From positions 5,890,001-5,954,000 of the forward strand of contig NZ_CP069526.1 of NCBI RefSeq assembly GCF_016889705.1: a stretch of DNA of 64,000 nucleotides, read 5' to 3'. Made by a program: the position numbers and the translations under genes. The stretch is from Amycolatopsis sp. FDAARGOS 1241. GTDB taxonomy: Bacteria; Actinomycetota; Actinomycetes; Mycobacteriales; Pseudonocardiaceae. Positions 8,109 to 16,559 of this stretch are shown here, piece after piece (the first letter of the stretch is position 1; each line of letters opens with the position of its first letter). Under the pieces are notes generated by a model. It did no database searches. It was not told the DNA's origin and saw only the letters and a list, made by a program, of their open reading frames with translations.

Positions 8109-9214
8109 GTGCCCGACCTTTGGAGCCCCGTCGACGTCGGCCGCCTGCGGCTGCGCCACCGGCTCGCGCTTTCGCCGATGATGTGCAACCGGGGCCGGCC
8201 CGACGGATCACCCACCGCGCTGGACGTCGAGTACTTCGCCCAGCGCGCGTCGCTCGGGCTGCTGATCACCGGTGACACGCAACCGTCGGCCGACGGCCAG
8301 GGGTTCCTGCTGAGCCACGGCTGCTACATCGACGAGCACGCCGCCGGCCGGCGGCGCGTGAACCGGACGGTGCACGACGCGGGCGGGCACCTGTTCGTCC
8401 AGCTCGTGCACGCCGGCCGCGTGGCACACCCGGCGAACACGCCGCACGGCAATCGTGCGGTGCCGACGACGGAACTGTCCACAACGGAGATACGCGCGAC
8501 CGTCGACGATTTCCGCGCGCTGCCGGCCGCCGCTGTCGGAGCCGGCGCCGACGACGTGGAAAACCACGCCGCCAACGGTTTTCTCCCGCCGCAGTTCCTG
8601 TCGGCCAACGCGAACCACCGCAGCGACGCCTACGCGGGTCGATCACCAACCGCGCGCGGTTCGCTCTCGAGGTCGTCGAGGCGGCCGCCGGGGAGATCGG
8701 CGCGGACCGCACGGCGGTGCGGCTTTCCCCGGGCCCGCGCGGGTTCAGCATCGACGAAGGTGTGCCGGGGCCCGCGACGTACCGCCCCCTCGTGCGCGTA
8801 CTCGCCGGCCTCACGTTCCTGCACGTGACCCACCACGGTGAGGAGGCTTTTGTCGCCGAGTTGCGCTCCGCCTGGTCCGGGCCGCTGCTGCTGACCCGGC
8901 CGGCCGGCACCGTCGAGGAGCGTGCCGCCGACGTCGGCAGTATTCTCGCCGACCTCGCCACCCTCGGCCGGCCGGCTCTGGCCAACCCCGACGTCGTGGA
9001 CCGCCTGCGTGCGGGCACGGGGTTCACCTCGCCGGATCCCACGACGAGCCACGGCGGGGACGCCGAGGGCTACACCGACTACCCGACGTTGAACCGGAGA
9101 AAAGCGTTTCCTCCGACGGAACACGACTTTCGCGCCACGGTGACCAGACCATTTCGGGGAAGTAGCGTCGATTTTCACGCACGGTCCGCCGGCCTGCGCC
9201 TGGTCGGACGCTGA
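8109..9214 (+). pseudogene. Frameshifted Old Yellow Enzyme family oxidoreductase
   Basis: Frame 3 from GTG 8109 encodes the N-terminal half of an NADH:flavin oxidoreductase (LWSPVDVGRLRLRHRLALSPM, FVQLVHAGRVAHP, AANGFLPPQFLSANANHRSDAYAG). At about 8640 the reading passes into frame 2, which continues with ITNRARFALEVVEAAAG, VRLSPGPRGFS, ALANPDVVDRLRAG and the family's C-terminal GYTDYPTL. The normal stop after DYPTL is missing and the frame runs on to 9214. The substrate-binding motif, usually E-(L/I)-H-x-A-N-G-Y-L, reads ENHAANGFL, and the following LHQ is PPQ, further signs of decay. It is divergent from the YheO-type regulator. Confidence 0.75.
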
Positions 9215-9314
9215 CCAGCCGGCGGCTGCGAAAGCGATCTTCTTCGCGCAACGTGCCGGTGACGCCGGCGTGTGGTGGTGCAGACAAGGGTTGAAGGAAC
9301 CCCGGCGGACCTCA

Positions 9315-9357
9315 CCAATGTAGTCGTTGACCACAATCCAGACAGTGACCACATTGG
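9315..9357 (+). promoter_or_regulatory. Promoter and operator of the SDR gene
   Basis: TTGACC (9327-9332) and CACATT (9350-9355) are spaced by 17 bp and end 6 bases before the GTG start, so the mRNA is probably leaderless. The promoter is bracketed by CCAATGT (9315-9321) and ACATTGG (9351-9357), a perfect seven-base inverted repeat. TGACCACA also occurs twice 18 bp apart (9328 and 9346). A repressor could bind here; which one is not clear. Confidence 0.55.
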
Positions 9358-9361
9358 CACC

Positions 9362-10249
9362 GTGAAGACCTGGTTCATCACCGGCACCTCCTCCGGCCTC
9401 GAGCTCGAAGTCGCCAAGCAGCTGCTCGCGAAGGGGCATCGGGTGGCCGCGACGGCGCGGGCGGGCGGCGGGGCCTGGGAGGTGTTGGGGAAAGAACATC
9501 GCGACCATCCGTGGACAGCCGACCGCGATGTCGGCGAACCGGGGGCGGTCCGGGCCGTCGCGGACAAGGCGTTCGGCGAGCTGGGGCGGATCGATGTGGT
9601 GTTCTCGAACGCCGGGTTCGGCACGCTCGGGGCGGTCGAGGAGCTCAGCGAAGACCACATCGCGCGGCAACTGGCCGTGAACCTCGCCTGGCCGATCCAC
9701 CTGACGCGCGCGGTGGCGCCGTGGCTGTCCAGGCAGGGCGGCGGCCGGATCATCCAGATGTCCAGCCCGGGCGGCACCGTGCCCGGCCCCAGGATGAGCG
9801 GCTACAACGCGTCGAAGTCCGGGGGCAAGGGGTTCTGCGAGGCGGCGGCGATCGAGCTGGCGGCGTTCGGCATCGAGGTCACGCTCGTGGCGCCCGGCGG
9901 AACGCGGACGGCGTTCACCACGAGCCTCACCCGGGCCGAGCCGCTGCCCGCGTACGAAGCCGGCGTCGTCAGCCGGATCCGGAGCGCGCTCGACGGCGGC
10001 ACGGACGCCGAAACACTTCGCCACGCCATCGCCGGAGACCCGGTGAAGATCGCACACGAGATCATCACCTCGGCCGCCACCGCGCCGGCCCCGCGCAAGC
10101 TCGTGTTCGGCGCCGCGGCCCACGACAGCATCACCGCCGCCCTTCGAGGGCGCCTCGCCGACCTCGAAGCCCAGCGGGACCTCGCGCTCAGCACCGACGC
10201 CGACGACGTGCGGGCTCAGTCGCCGAGGTCACCAGGGCCGCGGCGGTAG
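9362..10249 (+). CDS. Short-chain dehydrogenase/reductase
   Basis: A 295-residue classical-type SDR: cofactor motif TGTSSGLE (residues 7-14, with Glu where the last Gly usually stands), NAG (SNAGFG), a catalytic Ser in QMSSPGG and YNASK. The GTG at 9362 sits right at the predicted transcription start; longer in-frame starts lack support. Substrate unknown. The last 34 bases overlap the end of the convergent HxlR gene, so the C-terminal tail (RAQSPRSPGPRR) may be a read-through extension. Confidence 0.85.
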   Translation: MKTWFITGTSSGLELEVAKQLLAKGHRVAATARAGGGAWEVLGKEHRDHPWTADRDVGEPGAVRAVADKAFGELGRIDVVFSNAGFGTLGAVEELSEDHIARQLAVNLAWPIHLTRAVAPWLSRQGGGRIIQMSSPGGTVPGPRMSGYNASKSGGKGFCEAAAIELAAFGIEVTLVAPGGTRTAFTTSLTRAEPLPAYEAGVVSRIRSALDGGTDAETLRHAIAGDPVKIAHEIITSAATAPAPRKLVFGAAAHDSITAALRGRLADLEAQRDLALSTDADDVRAQSPRSPGPRR

Positions 10250-10677
10250 GCGACCTTCTCCGGGGCGACGACGTTGCCGTCCGCGTCGACGAACGCGAGG
10301 TGGACCGGGCGTTCGTCGGTGGTGTCCACGTAGACCGTCGATGGCTCGTGGCCGGTCGGGAGGTGCTCGTCGCCCCACTCGGACAGCGCGGCCAGCACCG
10401 GGAGGAGGTCCTCCCCCACCGGCGTGAGCACGTATTCGACGCGCGTGCGCTGCCCGGGCTGCTGGTACGGCCGCCGTGTGAGGACACCGGCCTCGACGAG
10501 GGCTTCGAGGCGCGACGCGAGGAGGTCCGTCGGCACGCCGATCTTCTGGAACTCGGCGAAGCGGGTCCGCCCGCGGAACGCCTCGCGGACGATCAGCAGG
10601 CTCCACTTCTGCCCGAGCACCTCGAGGCTGCGCGCGATCGAACAGCGGCTGTTCGCCGGGAGCTCCATGGCCTTCAT
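10216..10677 (-). CDS. HxlR-family transcriptional regulator
   Basis: A 153-residue protein with the HxlR winged helix near the N-terminus (CSIARSLEVLGQKWSLLIVR, FAEFQKIGVPTDLLASRL) and a C-terminal extension (VYVDTTDERPVHLAFVDADG) seen in larger members. It retains the Cys near the N-terminus common to redox- or electrophile-sensing HxlR proteins. It is divergent from the SDR gene at 10759, and a 20-bp direct repeat lies between them, so it very likely represses that SDR and itself. Confidence 0.9.
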   Translation of the reverse strand: MKAMELPANSRCSIARSLEVLGQKWSLLIVREAFRGRTRFAEFQKIGVPTDLLASRLEALVEAGVLTRRPYQQPGQRTRVEYVLTPVGEDLLPVLAALSEWGDEHLPTGHEPSTVYVDTTDERPVHLAFVDADGNVVAPEKVAYRRGPGDLGD

Positions 10678-10695
10678 GAAGCCATCCTACGTCAC

Positions 10696-10742
10696 ACTTG
10701 GCAATTCGGAGCCAGCTTGCTAACTTGGTAATTCCAAGCCAG
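10696..10742. promoter_or_regulatory. HxlR operator: two direct repeats
   Basis: Two 20-base copies, beginning at 10696 and 10723 (period 27), agree at 17 of 20 positions with the consensus ACTTGG(C/T)AATTC--AGCCAG. They fill the 81-bp gap between the divergent HxlR and SDR genes. Such A/T-rich paired sites are typical of HxlR operators. Confidence 0.6.
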
Positions 10743-10758
10743 AGAGCTGGAGGTTGTC

Positions 10759-11466
10759 ATGACTTCATTACGGAACGCGGTCGTCCTGGTCACCGGAGCG
10801 AACGGCGGACTCGGCCTCGAGTTCGTCGACCAGGCGCTCGCCCGCGGAGCGAAGCGTGTGTACGCCACGGCGCGCACCCCGCGCAAGTGGGACGACGAGC
10901 GCGTGGTGCCCCTCGCCCTGGACGTCACCGACGAGGCGTCGGTCAAGGCCGCCGCCGCGGCGGCCGCCGACACCACGGTGGTGGTGAACAACGCCGGCGT
11001 GAGCGGTCGGCAGAGCCTGCTGACCGCGCCGCTGGCCGACGTGCGCGCGCTGTACGAGACGAACGTCCTCGGCGCGCTGGCCGTGGCGCAGGCCTTCGCG
11101 CCCGCGCTCGCGGCCAACGGCGGCGGCGCGCTCGTGGACATCCACTCGGCGTTGAGCTGGCTCGCCAAGTCCGGCGCGTACTCGTCGAGCAAGGCGGCGT
11201 TGTGGCAGATCACCAACTCGCTGCGCCTGGAGCTGGCCGGCCAGGGCACGCAGGTGCTCGGCGCCCACCTCGGCTACACGGACACGCCCATGACGAAGGC
11301 GCTGACCGTCGACAAGGAGGACCCGCGCGACATCGTCGCCGCGATCTACGACGGCCTGGCGGCGGGTGCCCACGAGGTGCTGGCCGACAAGACGTCGCGC
11401 GAGATCAAGGAGAACCTGTCCGGCCCGCTGGAGGCGCTCTACCCGGAGCTCGCCGCCACGGTCTGA
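10759..11466 (+). CDS. Short-chain dehydrogenase/reductase (HxlR-linked)
   Basis: A 235-residue classical SDR with TGANGGLG at 12-19, NNAGVSG, a catalytic serine in IHSALSW and YSSSK. The GAGCTGGAGGTTGTC just upstream supplies a Shine-Dalgarno for the ATG at 10759. Short SDRs of this type are commonly controlled by a divergent HxlR or TetR protein in actinomycetes and are often linked to carbonyl detoxification. The actual substrate cannot be read from the sequence. Confidence 0.88.
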   Translation: MTSLRNAVVLVTGANGGLGLEFVDQALARGAKRVYATARTPRKWDDERVVPLALDVTDEASVKAAAAAAADTTVVVNNAGVSGRQSLLTAPLADVRALYETNVLGALAVAQAFAPALAANGGGALVDIHSALSWLAKSGAYSSSKAALWQITNSLRLELAGQGTQVLGAHLGYTDTPMTKALTVDKEDPRDIVAAIYDGLAAGAHEVLADKTSREIKENLSGPLEALYPELAATV

Positions 11467-11650
11467 AGTCGGACCACTGTGGACCGTGCGCTCAGCGGCA
11501 ATCCGCGGTGCGCGGTGGAGCGAGTCACTGGTCGCCTACTCGGTTACGTCCACCCGAACCGGCCCGCCCCGCGGCACCGGAGCCGGCCGCCCTCGGTACG
11601 ACTGCCCCCGGAGGCCGCCATGACCCACCACGAACCGGCGGTGTGACGCC

Positions 11651-12681
11651 GTGGAATCCGCGATCGCCGAGCACCTGCGCGTCGAGCGGGTCCACCCGCG
11701 CCGCAAGCCGGACACCTTCCACCCGCCGTACCCGTCGTTCTCCGCGCGGTTCGACCCGGCCGTGGAACAGGTCGTGATGGCCTGCCGCGGCGTGCAGTAC
11801 CGCGCGGCGCAACCGCCGCCGGTCGTGGTCGAAGCGCTCGCCGCGCTCGACGCCGCGGGCGATCACGCGCCGGACCACCACGACCGCGCCCGCTACGTCG
11901 ACGAAGCCGGGTACCCGACGGTACTCACCATCCTCCACTGGACGGACCCGGCCGAGTACGACCGCTGGAGCCAGGCCCGCGGCGCGTGGACCGGCCCGCA
12001 CCACCGGACGCCCGATGCCGGCTTCTTCAGCGAGGTCGTGCGCCCGACCGTGTGGCGGTTCGAAACGCTCTTCTCCAGCGACCGCACCGAAGGCGTGTCC
12101 GTCGCCGCCCGCAAGCTCAGCGGCGAGATCCACGAGCACGGTTACGGGGGCGGCCCGCCCGCGACCAGTTGCCGCAGGGGCAGACCGACCGCCTCGAACC
12201 CACCGGCGAACCGGTCGCCGAGACGGACCCGGCGAGCGGCGTCATCACGGTGCGGCCGCCGGGCAACCTGTGCCTCATCCGCTCGGGCCAGGAGTGGACG
12301 GAAACCGAGGGCGACGAACGCGCCCTGTACCTCGGCGACGTCGAGCCCGTGCTGCGCGCCGGCATGGACTTCCTGCGCGATGACGGCCTCGCCGTCGGCT
12401 GCTACGCCAACCGGTACGTGCGCGTCACCGACGAAACCGGCGCCGAAACGGACAAGAGCTTCGGCCTGAGCGGGTGGCACAGCCCCGCCGATCTCGAAGC
12501 GTGGGCCGAATCGCACCCGACGCACGTCGCCATCTTCCGGGCAGCGATGAAGTATCTGTCCACACTGGGCCCGGCCGCGAATTTGCGGCTCTACCACGAG
12601 GTCACGGTGATCGACGCCGGCCGGCAGGAGTTCCGCTACCTCGGCTGCCACGACCGGACGGGCCTGCTGCGCGCGGTGTGA
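11651..12681 (+). pseudogene. Aldoxime dehydratase (heme-dependent), one frameshift
   Basis: From GTG 11651 the protein starts with the family signature (ME)SAIAEHL and continues to SGEIHEHGYG in frame 2. Near 12160 it moves into frame 1 (LPQGQTDRLEP...) and ends in LRLYHEVTVIDAG and GCHDRTGLL. Aldoxime dehydratases convert aldoximes to nitriles on a ferrous heme. The heme-ligand His (LYHEV), the active-site Ser (LIRSGQEW) and the catalytic His (CHDRTG) of the characterised enzymes are all retained. Everything except one base is in place, so this is either a very recent loss or a sequence error. No nitrilase or nitrile hydratase gene is adjacent; the nearest nitrilase-family gene is at 31.8 kb. 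Confidence 0.8.
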
Positions 12682-12692
12682 GCGGTGCGGAG

Positions 12693-12731
12693 GGCGGTGC
12701 GCCTCGCCGAACCGAGCCGAAGCGCACCGCC
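12693..12731. terminator. Bidirectional hairpin between converging genes
   Basis: GGCGGTGCGC (12693-12702) and GCGCACCGCC (12722-12731) form a perfect ten-base stem with a 19-base loop. It sits between the ends of the converging aldoxime dehydratase and amidohydrolase genes. There is no T-tract. Confidence 0.6.
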
Positions 12732-12745
12732 ACCACACGACCGGA

Positions 12746-13975
12746 TCAGGCGGGATCCTTGTGGAACCGGCCGTCCTTCATGATGCCGTTGAGCTTCTCC
12801 TTGTCCTGCAGCACCGTGATGTCCGCGAGCGGATCGCCGTCGACCAGGAGCAGGTCGGCGAGGTAGCCGGGCTGGACCTTGCCCAGTTCGCCGTCGCGGA
12901 GCATGATCTCGCCGCCCTGCGCGGTGGCCGCGAGGATGGCCTCCATGGGCGTGAACTCGAAGCGCTCGACGAAGTGCTGCAGGTCTCGCGCGTACGTGCC
13001 GTGCGGGGTCCAGGCGAAACCGTAATCACCGCCGGGGAGCACGCGGATGCCGCGCTTGTGCATCTCGATCATCGCGGCCGTGGCCTTCTCCAGTTCGCGC
13101 TTGTAGCCCACGGCTTCGGCGGCCTCCTGCGGGAACCCGAAGTCGGCGGCTTCGTAGAGCGTCGCGATGAGCCAGTTCACCCCGGGCGCCACGAAGACCC
13201 AGTCCTTCGCCTGCTCCAGCAGGTCCATGCCCTCCTCGTCGGTGAAGCTCGCGTGGTAGACGATGTCGACGCCGTGGCGCACGCACATCTTCACGCTCTC
13301 GGCGCTGCGTGCGTGGGCGCACACGCGCTTCCCGCGCCGGTGTGCCTCGGTGACGGCCATCGCCACCTCTTCGTCGGACATGTAGGTGTCCTCGGCGCGT
13401 TGCGTGCCGGTGATCTCCTCGCCGGTCATCGACAGCTTGATCTGGTCGACGCCGATCTCGATGAGCCGGCGCACGGCCTTGCGCATCTCGTCGGGCCCGT
13501 CGGCGAACCAGGTGATGCCCTTCACGAGCTCCCCGCCGGTCACGGCGATCTCCGGTCCGTTGGCGAGGTAGCGCGGCCCGGGGATCCGGCCGGCGTTGAT
13601 GGCGTCGCGGCAGACGACGTCGAGCCGGTCCTTCGCCGACGCCGCGCCCAGGCACATCGTGTATCCGGAGTCCAAATAGGACCTGGCACTTTCGACGGCG
13701 AACAGCAGGTGCTCCTCCACGGGCAACGCGGCCAGCCCGTCGAGGTCGGCGCTGTTGTTCCAGGTGAAGTGGGTGTGGGCGTCGCACAAGCCCGACATCA
13801 GGGTGCGGCCCCGGCCCTCGACCACGCGGGCGCCTTCGGTGGCGGCCGCGTCGACGGTGCCGACGGCGGAGATGCGGTCGTGGTCCACCAGCACGTCGCC
13901 GGGATACGGCTGCGCACCTGTGGAGTCCAAGATGGACACGTTGCGGAACAGGGTCCGGTCGGCGGTGAGCGGCAC
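12746..13975 (-). CDS. Metal-dependent amidohydrolase
   Basis: A 409-residue cytosolic amidohydrolase of the imidazolonepropionase/prolidase-like group. The first metal motif is H67-x-H69 (CDAHTHF). The carbamylated-lysine candidate is K180 (DQIKLSMTG), with H221 and H241 as further ligands, and the last aspartate is in GGDYGFAW. It is the third gene of an operon with the alpha/beta hydrolase (32 bp upstream) and the FAH-family gene, under the GntR regulator at 15819. Three consecutive hydrolytic enzymes suggest stepwise opening and cleavage of a cyclic or amide-containing carbon source. The substrate is unknown. Confidence 0.88.
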   Translation of the reverse strand: MPLTADRTLFRNVSILDSTGAQPYPGDVLVDHDRISAVGTVDAAATEGARVVEGRGRTLMSGLCDAHTHFTWNNSADLDGLAALPVEEHLLFAVESARSYLDSGYTMCLGAASAKDRLDVVCRDAINAGRIPGPRYLANGPEIAVTGGELVKGITWFADGPDEMRKAVRRLIEIGVDQIKLSMTGEEITGTQRAEDTYMSDEEVAMAVTEAHRRGKRVCAHARSAESVKMCVRHGVDIVYHASFTDEEGMDLLEQAKDWVFVAPGVNWLIATLYEAADFGFPQEAAEAVGYKRELEKATAAMIEMHKRGIRVLPGGDYGFAWTPHGTYARDLQHFVERFEFTPMEAILAATAQGGEIMLRDGELGKVQPGYLADLLLVDGDPLADITVLQDKEKLNGIMKDGRFHKDPA

Positions 13976-14007
13976 GGTGGTTCCTCTCGTCGTTGAGGGA
14001 AAACGGG

Positions 14008-14769
14008 TTACAGGAACTTCAGCAGCAGCGAGGTGACCTCGGCGGCGGCCTCCAGCGCGGTCCAGTGCCCGACCCCGGGCAGGATTTCGACGGTCGCCTT
14101 GCCGTGCGCGGCGGCGAGCGCCTCGCTCACGGCGGGTGCGCCGACCTTGTCGTCGGCCCCCGTGACCAGCAGCAGTGGCAACGCCGGGTCGATAGGCCCG
14201 GGGTCGGTGGCGGCGGCGAGGGCTTCGCAGTTGCGGGCGTAGCCCTCGGGGTCCTGGCGCATGACCAGTTCCCGCACGAACGCCGCCACCTCGGGCCGTT
14301 CGCGCCGGGTCTCTTCCGACACCGCGTTGGCGACGACGCCGGGTGCGACCGCCGCCGTCCCCTCGCTGCGCAGGACAGCGGCGCGGTCGTGCTGCGCCTT
14401 GCGCCCGGCCTCGGCGGGTTCAGCGACGGCGCCGAGCAGCGCGAGCGCCGTGACCTTCCCCGGGTACCGCGCCGCGAAACTGCGGGCGACGAGCGTACCC
14501 ATCGAATGTGCGACCACCGCCGCGGACTCGACGCCGAGTTCGTCGAGCACCGCAGCCAGGTCGTCGGCGTGCGACTCGACGGTGATGCCGTCCCGCAGGC
14601 CCGATCGCCCGGCGCCCGCCGCGTCGACGCGGATGACTTGGTGGCCAGAGGCCAGCGCGTCGGCCTGGATCTGGTAGAAGTTGCCGGTGCCGCCGAGGCC
14701 GTGCACGAGCAGCACGGCGGGTCCGCTGCCGTCGACCTCGACGGCGAGGTCCGTTCCGTTGATCTTCAT
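14008..14769 (-). CDS. Alpha/beta hydrolase
   Basis: A 253-residue alpha/beta-fold hydrolase: oxyanion region LLVHGLGGTG, nucleophile elbow AHSMG, acid in VTGADD and the final histidine in VGHW. It resembles 3-oxoadipate enol-lactonase and related C-C or ester hydrolases, but the reaction cannot be fixed. It is the middle gene of the GntR-linked operon: the FAH gene ends 22 bp upstream and the amidohydrolase starts 32 bp downstream. Confidence 0.88.
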   Translation of the reverse strand: MKINGTDLAVEVDGSGPAVLLVHGLGGTGNFYQIQADALASGHQVIRVDAAGAGRSGLRDGITVESHADDLAAVLDELGVESAAVVAHSMGTLVARSFAARYPGKVTALALLGAVAEPAEAGRKAQHDRAAVLRSEGTAAVAPGVVANAVSEETRRERPEVAAFVRELVMRQDPEGYARNCEALAAATDPGPIDPALPLLLVTGADDKVGAPAVSEALAAAHGKATVEILPGVGHWTALEAAAEVTSLLLKFL

Positions 14770-14791
14770 GCGCGCTCCTTTCCGGGCGGGG

Positions 14792-15670
14792 TCAGGCGAT
14801 GCGGTTGCGCAGCACGCCGAGGCCGGTGATGGCGATCTCGATGACGTCGCCGCTCGCGAGGAACTTCGGCGGGTCCAAGCCGATGCCGACGCCGGCGGGG
14901 GTGCCGGTGGCGAGCACGTCGCCGGGCAGCAGCGTGAGGCCGGCCGAGAGCGTCGCGATGAGCTCCGGGATGTCGAAGATGAGGTCCCTCACGCGGGCGT
15001 GCTGGCGCTGTTCGCCGTTGACGGTGGTTTCGAGCTCGAGCGCCGTCACGTCCGGCACCTCGTCGGCGGTCACCGCGTACGGGCCCATCGGGCAGTGGGT
15101 GTCGAGCGATTTGCCGAGCAGCCATTGGCGGTGGTCGCGCTGCAGATCGCGGGCGGTGACGTCGTTGAGGATCGTGTAGCCCCACACGTGGGCGAACGCG
15201 TCCTCCCGGCGAATGCCGCGGCCGCCGGGCCCGATGATCACGGCCAGCTCGCCCTCGTAGTCGAGTTCGGCGGTGAGCCCGGTGTGCGGGTCGACGTCGG
15301 CGCCCGGCCCGACGACGGCGGTGGTGGCCTTGGAGAACAGGATCGGCCGCGCCGGCAGGTCTTCCGAACGGTCCGGGCTGTCGTAACCGCTGCGGCCGAA
15401 CTCGGCGGCGTGCTCGCGGTAGTTCTTGCCGACGCAGAACACGTTGCGCCGGGGCGTGGGGAACGGCGCGCGGAGCCGCACGTCGGTGAGGGGAACCGGG
15501 GTGCGGCCCGCAGCCTGGTCGGTGAGGACGGGACCGACCTCGGCCCAGCCCTCGACGGCACCGAGCAGCGTCCCGCCCGGTACGAGATCGGTGACGTCGT
15601 GAACGGCGCTCGTTCCGGTCACGAGACCGACCCGGTCACCGCTCCCGGTCGAGAAGGTCGCCAGCTTCAT
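14792..15670 (-). CDS. Fumarylacetoacetate hydrolase (FAH) family protein
   Basis: A 292-residue FAH-family enzyme. VFCVGKNYREHAAE is the usual entry to the FAH fold; the metal-binding acidic cluster is in ELDYEGELAVIIG, and GYTILNDVTARDLQ and TGTPAGVG are family motifs. Relatives hydrolyse C-C bonds of acylpyruvates or decarboxylate oxaloacetate-like compounds. The start is ATG 15668-15670 (MKLATF), because the longer ORF would run through the operator. It is the first gene of a minus-strand operon divergent from the GntR regulator. Confidence 0.92.
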   Translation of the reverse strand: MKLATFSTGSGDRVGLVTGTSAVHDVTDLVPGGTLLGAVEGWAEVGPVLTDQAAGRTPVPLTDVRLRAPFPTPRRNVFCVGKNYREHAAEFGRSGYDSPDRSEDLPARPILFSKATTAVVGPGADVDPHTGLTAELDYEGELAVIIGPGGRGIRREDAFAHVWGYTILNDVTARDLQRDHRQWLLGKSLDTHCPMGPYAVTADEVPDVTALELETTVNGEQRQHARVRDLIFDIPELIATLSAGLTLLPGDVLATGTPAGVGIGLDPPKFLASGDVIEIAITGLGVLRNRIA

Positions 15671-15672
15671 AT

Positions 15673-15691
15673 GAGACCAATCTGAACCAAT
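15673..15691. promoter_or_regulatory. GntR operator half next to the hydrolase operon
   Basis: GAGACCAATCTGAACCAAT lies directly upstream of the FAH gene. Its reverse complement, with one base changed, lies at 15777-15795 next to the GntR gene. A further ACCAAT follows at 15696. The mirrored pair points to a looping or dual-site repression scheme. Confidence 0.65.
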
Positions 15692-15776
15692 GTGTACCAA
15701 TATGGACCCGCCTGACCGTACGCCGGTTGCCCACCGTTGTCGACACGCAGCGAACACTCTGGTCACAGCGGTGGCT

Positions 15777-15795
15777 ATTGGTTCAAATTGGTCTC
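15777..15795. promoter_or_regulatory. GntR operator half next to the regulator gene
   Basis: ATTGGTTCAAATTGGTCTC is the reverse complement of the 15673-15691 site at 18 of 19 positions. It lies 23 bases upstream of the regulator's ATG, consistent with autoregulation by the FadR-type protein encoded there. Confidence 0.65.
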
Positions 15796-15818
15796 AAGTC
15801 GTGCGGTAGAGTGCGGCC

Positions 15819-16481
15819 ATGACGATGGTGGAACACGCCCTGCGCGCGCTGCTCGACGAAGGCGCGGCCGACGGCACGCTCGGCCCCGGCGCCAAGCTGC
15901 CGACCGAGCGCGACCTCGTGCAGCGGCTCGCCGCGCCCCGCAGCGCGGTCCGCCGCGCGCTGGACTCGCTCGAACGCGACGGGCTCGTGGTGCGCCACGT
16001 CGGGCGCGGCACGTTCCTCACCGACGTCGCGGCGCAGCGCGTGGAACCCGCACCCGCCGACACGAGCCCGGCCGAGATCATGCAGGTGCGCCAGCTGCTC
16101 GAACCGCAGATCGCGACACTCGCCGCGCGAGTGGCGACACAGGCCGACCTCGATCGCATCGGCCTCGCGCTGAGCGCCGGCGGCGCCGCGCACGACTTCG
16201 AGGGCTTCGAACGCGCCGACGCGGGGCTGCACCGCGCCATCGCCGTGGCGGCCCACAACGGGTTGCTGATGAACATGTTCGACGTCATGAACACCGCGCG
16301 CTCGCTGCCGGTGTGGGGCAGCCTCAAGCGCCGCACGTCCACCCCCGAACTGCGCACCTGCTACCACGGCGAGCACACGCTGATCGTCGAAGCCCTGTGC
16401 GACCGCGACCCCGTGAAGGCCGGCGACCACATGCGCCGCCACCTCCAGCACGTCGCCGACACGCTGCTCGGCCGCGACTGA
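15819..16481 (+). CDS. GntR-family (FadR/FCD type) transcriptional regulator
   Basis: A 220-residue protein with an N-terminal winged helix (GAKLPTERDLVQRLAAPRSA, VRRALDSLERDGLVVRHVGRGTF) and an all-helical FCD effector domain (VRQLLEPQIATLAARVA, HRAIAVAAHNGLLMNMFDVM, and H-x3-H near the end, which binds a metal in relatives). It is divergent from the FAH/alpha-beta hydrolase/amidohydrolase operon and flanked by the matching operators at 15673 and 15777. It is the probable repressor of that operon, and its inducer is likely a carboxylated pathway intermediate. Confidence 0.92.
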   Translation: MTMVEHALRALLDEGAADGTLGPGAKLPTERDLVQRLAAPRSAVRRALDSLERDGLVVRHVGRGTFLTDVAAQRVEPAPADTSPAEIMQVRQLLEPQIATLAARVATQADLDRIGLALSAGGAAHDFEGFERADAGLHRAIAVAAHNGLLMNMFDVMNTARSLPVWGSLKRRTSTPELRTCYHGEHTLIVEALCDRDPVKAGDHMRRHLQHVADTLLGRD

Positions 16482-16559
16482 AGGATCGCGCGTGTAAGGC
16501 CCTTCCCGCCGGGTATCCGCCACGAGCGACGTGACAGCCCACCACGAGGAGATGGCGAC

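Noticed and set aside
9335..9346. ATCCAGACAGTG shared with 8091-8102 near two gene starts, as a common operator
   Set aside because: Twelve bases seen only twice, not palindromic, and at different positions relative to the starts; it may be chance or an old duplication.
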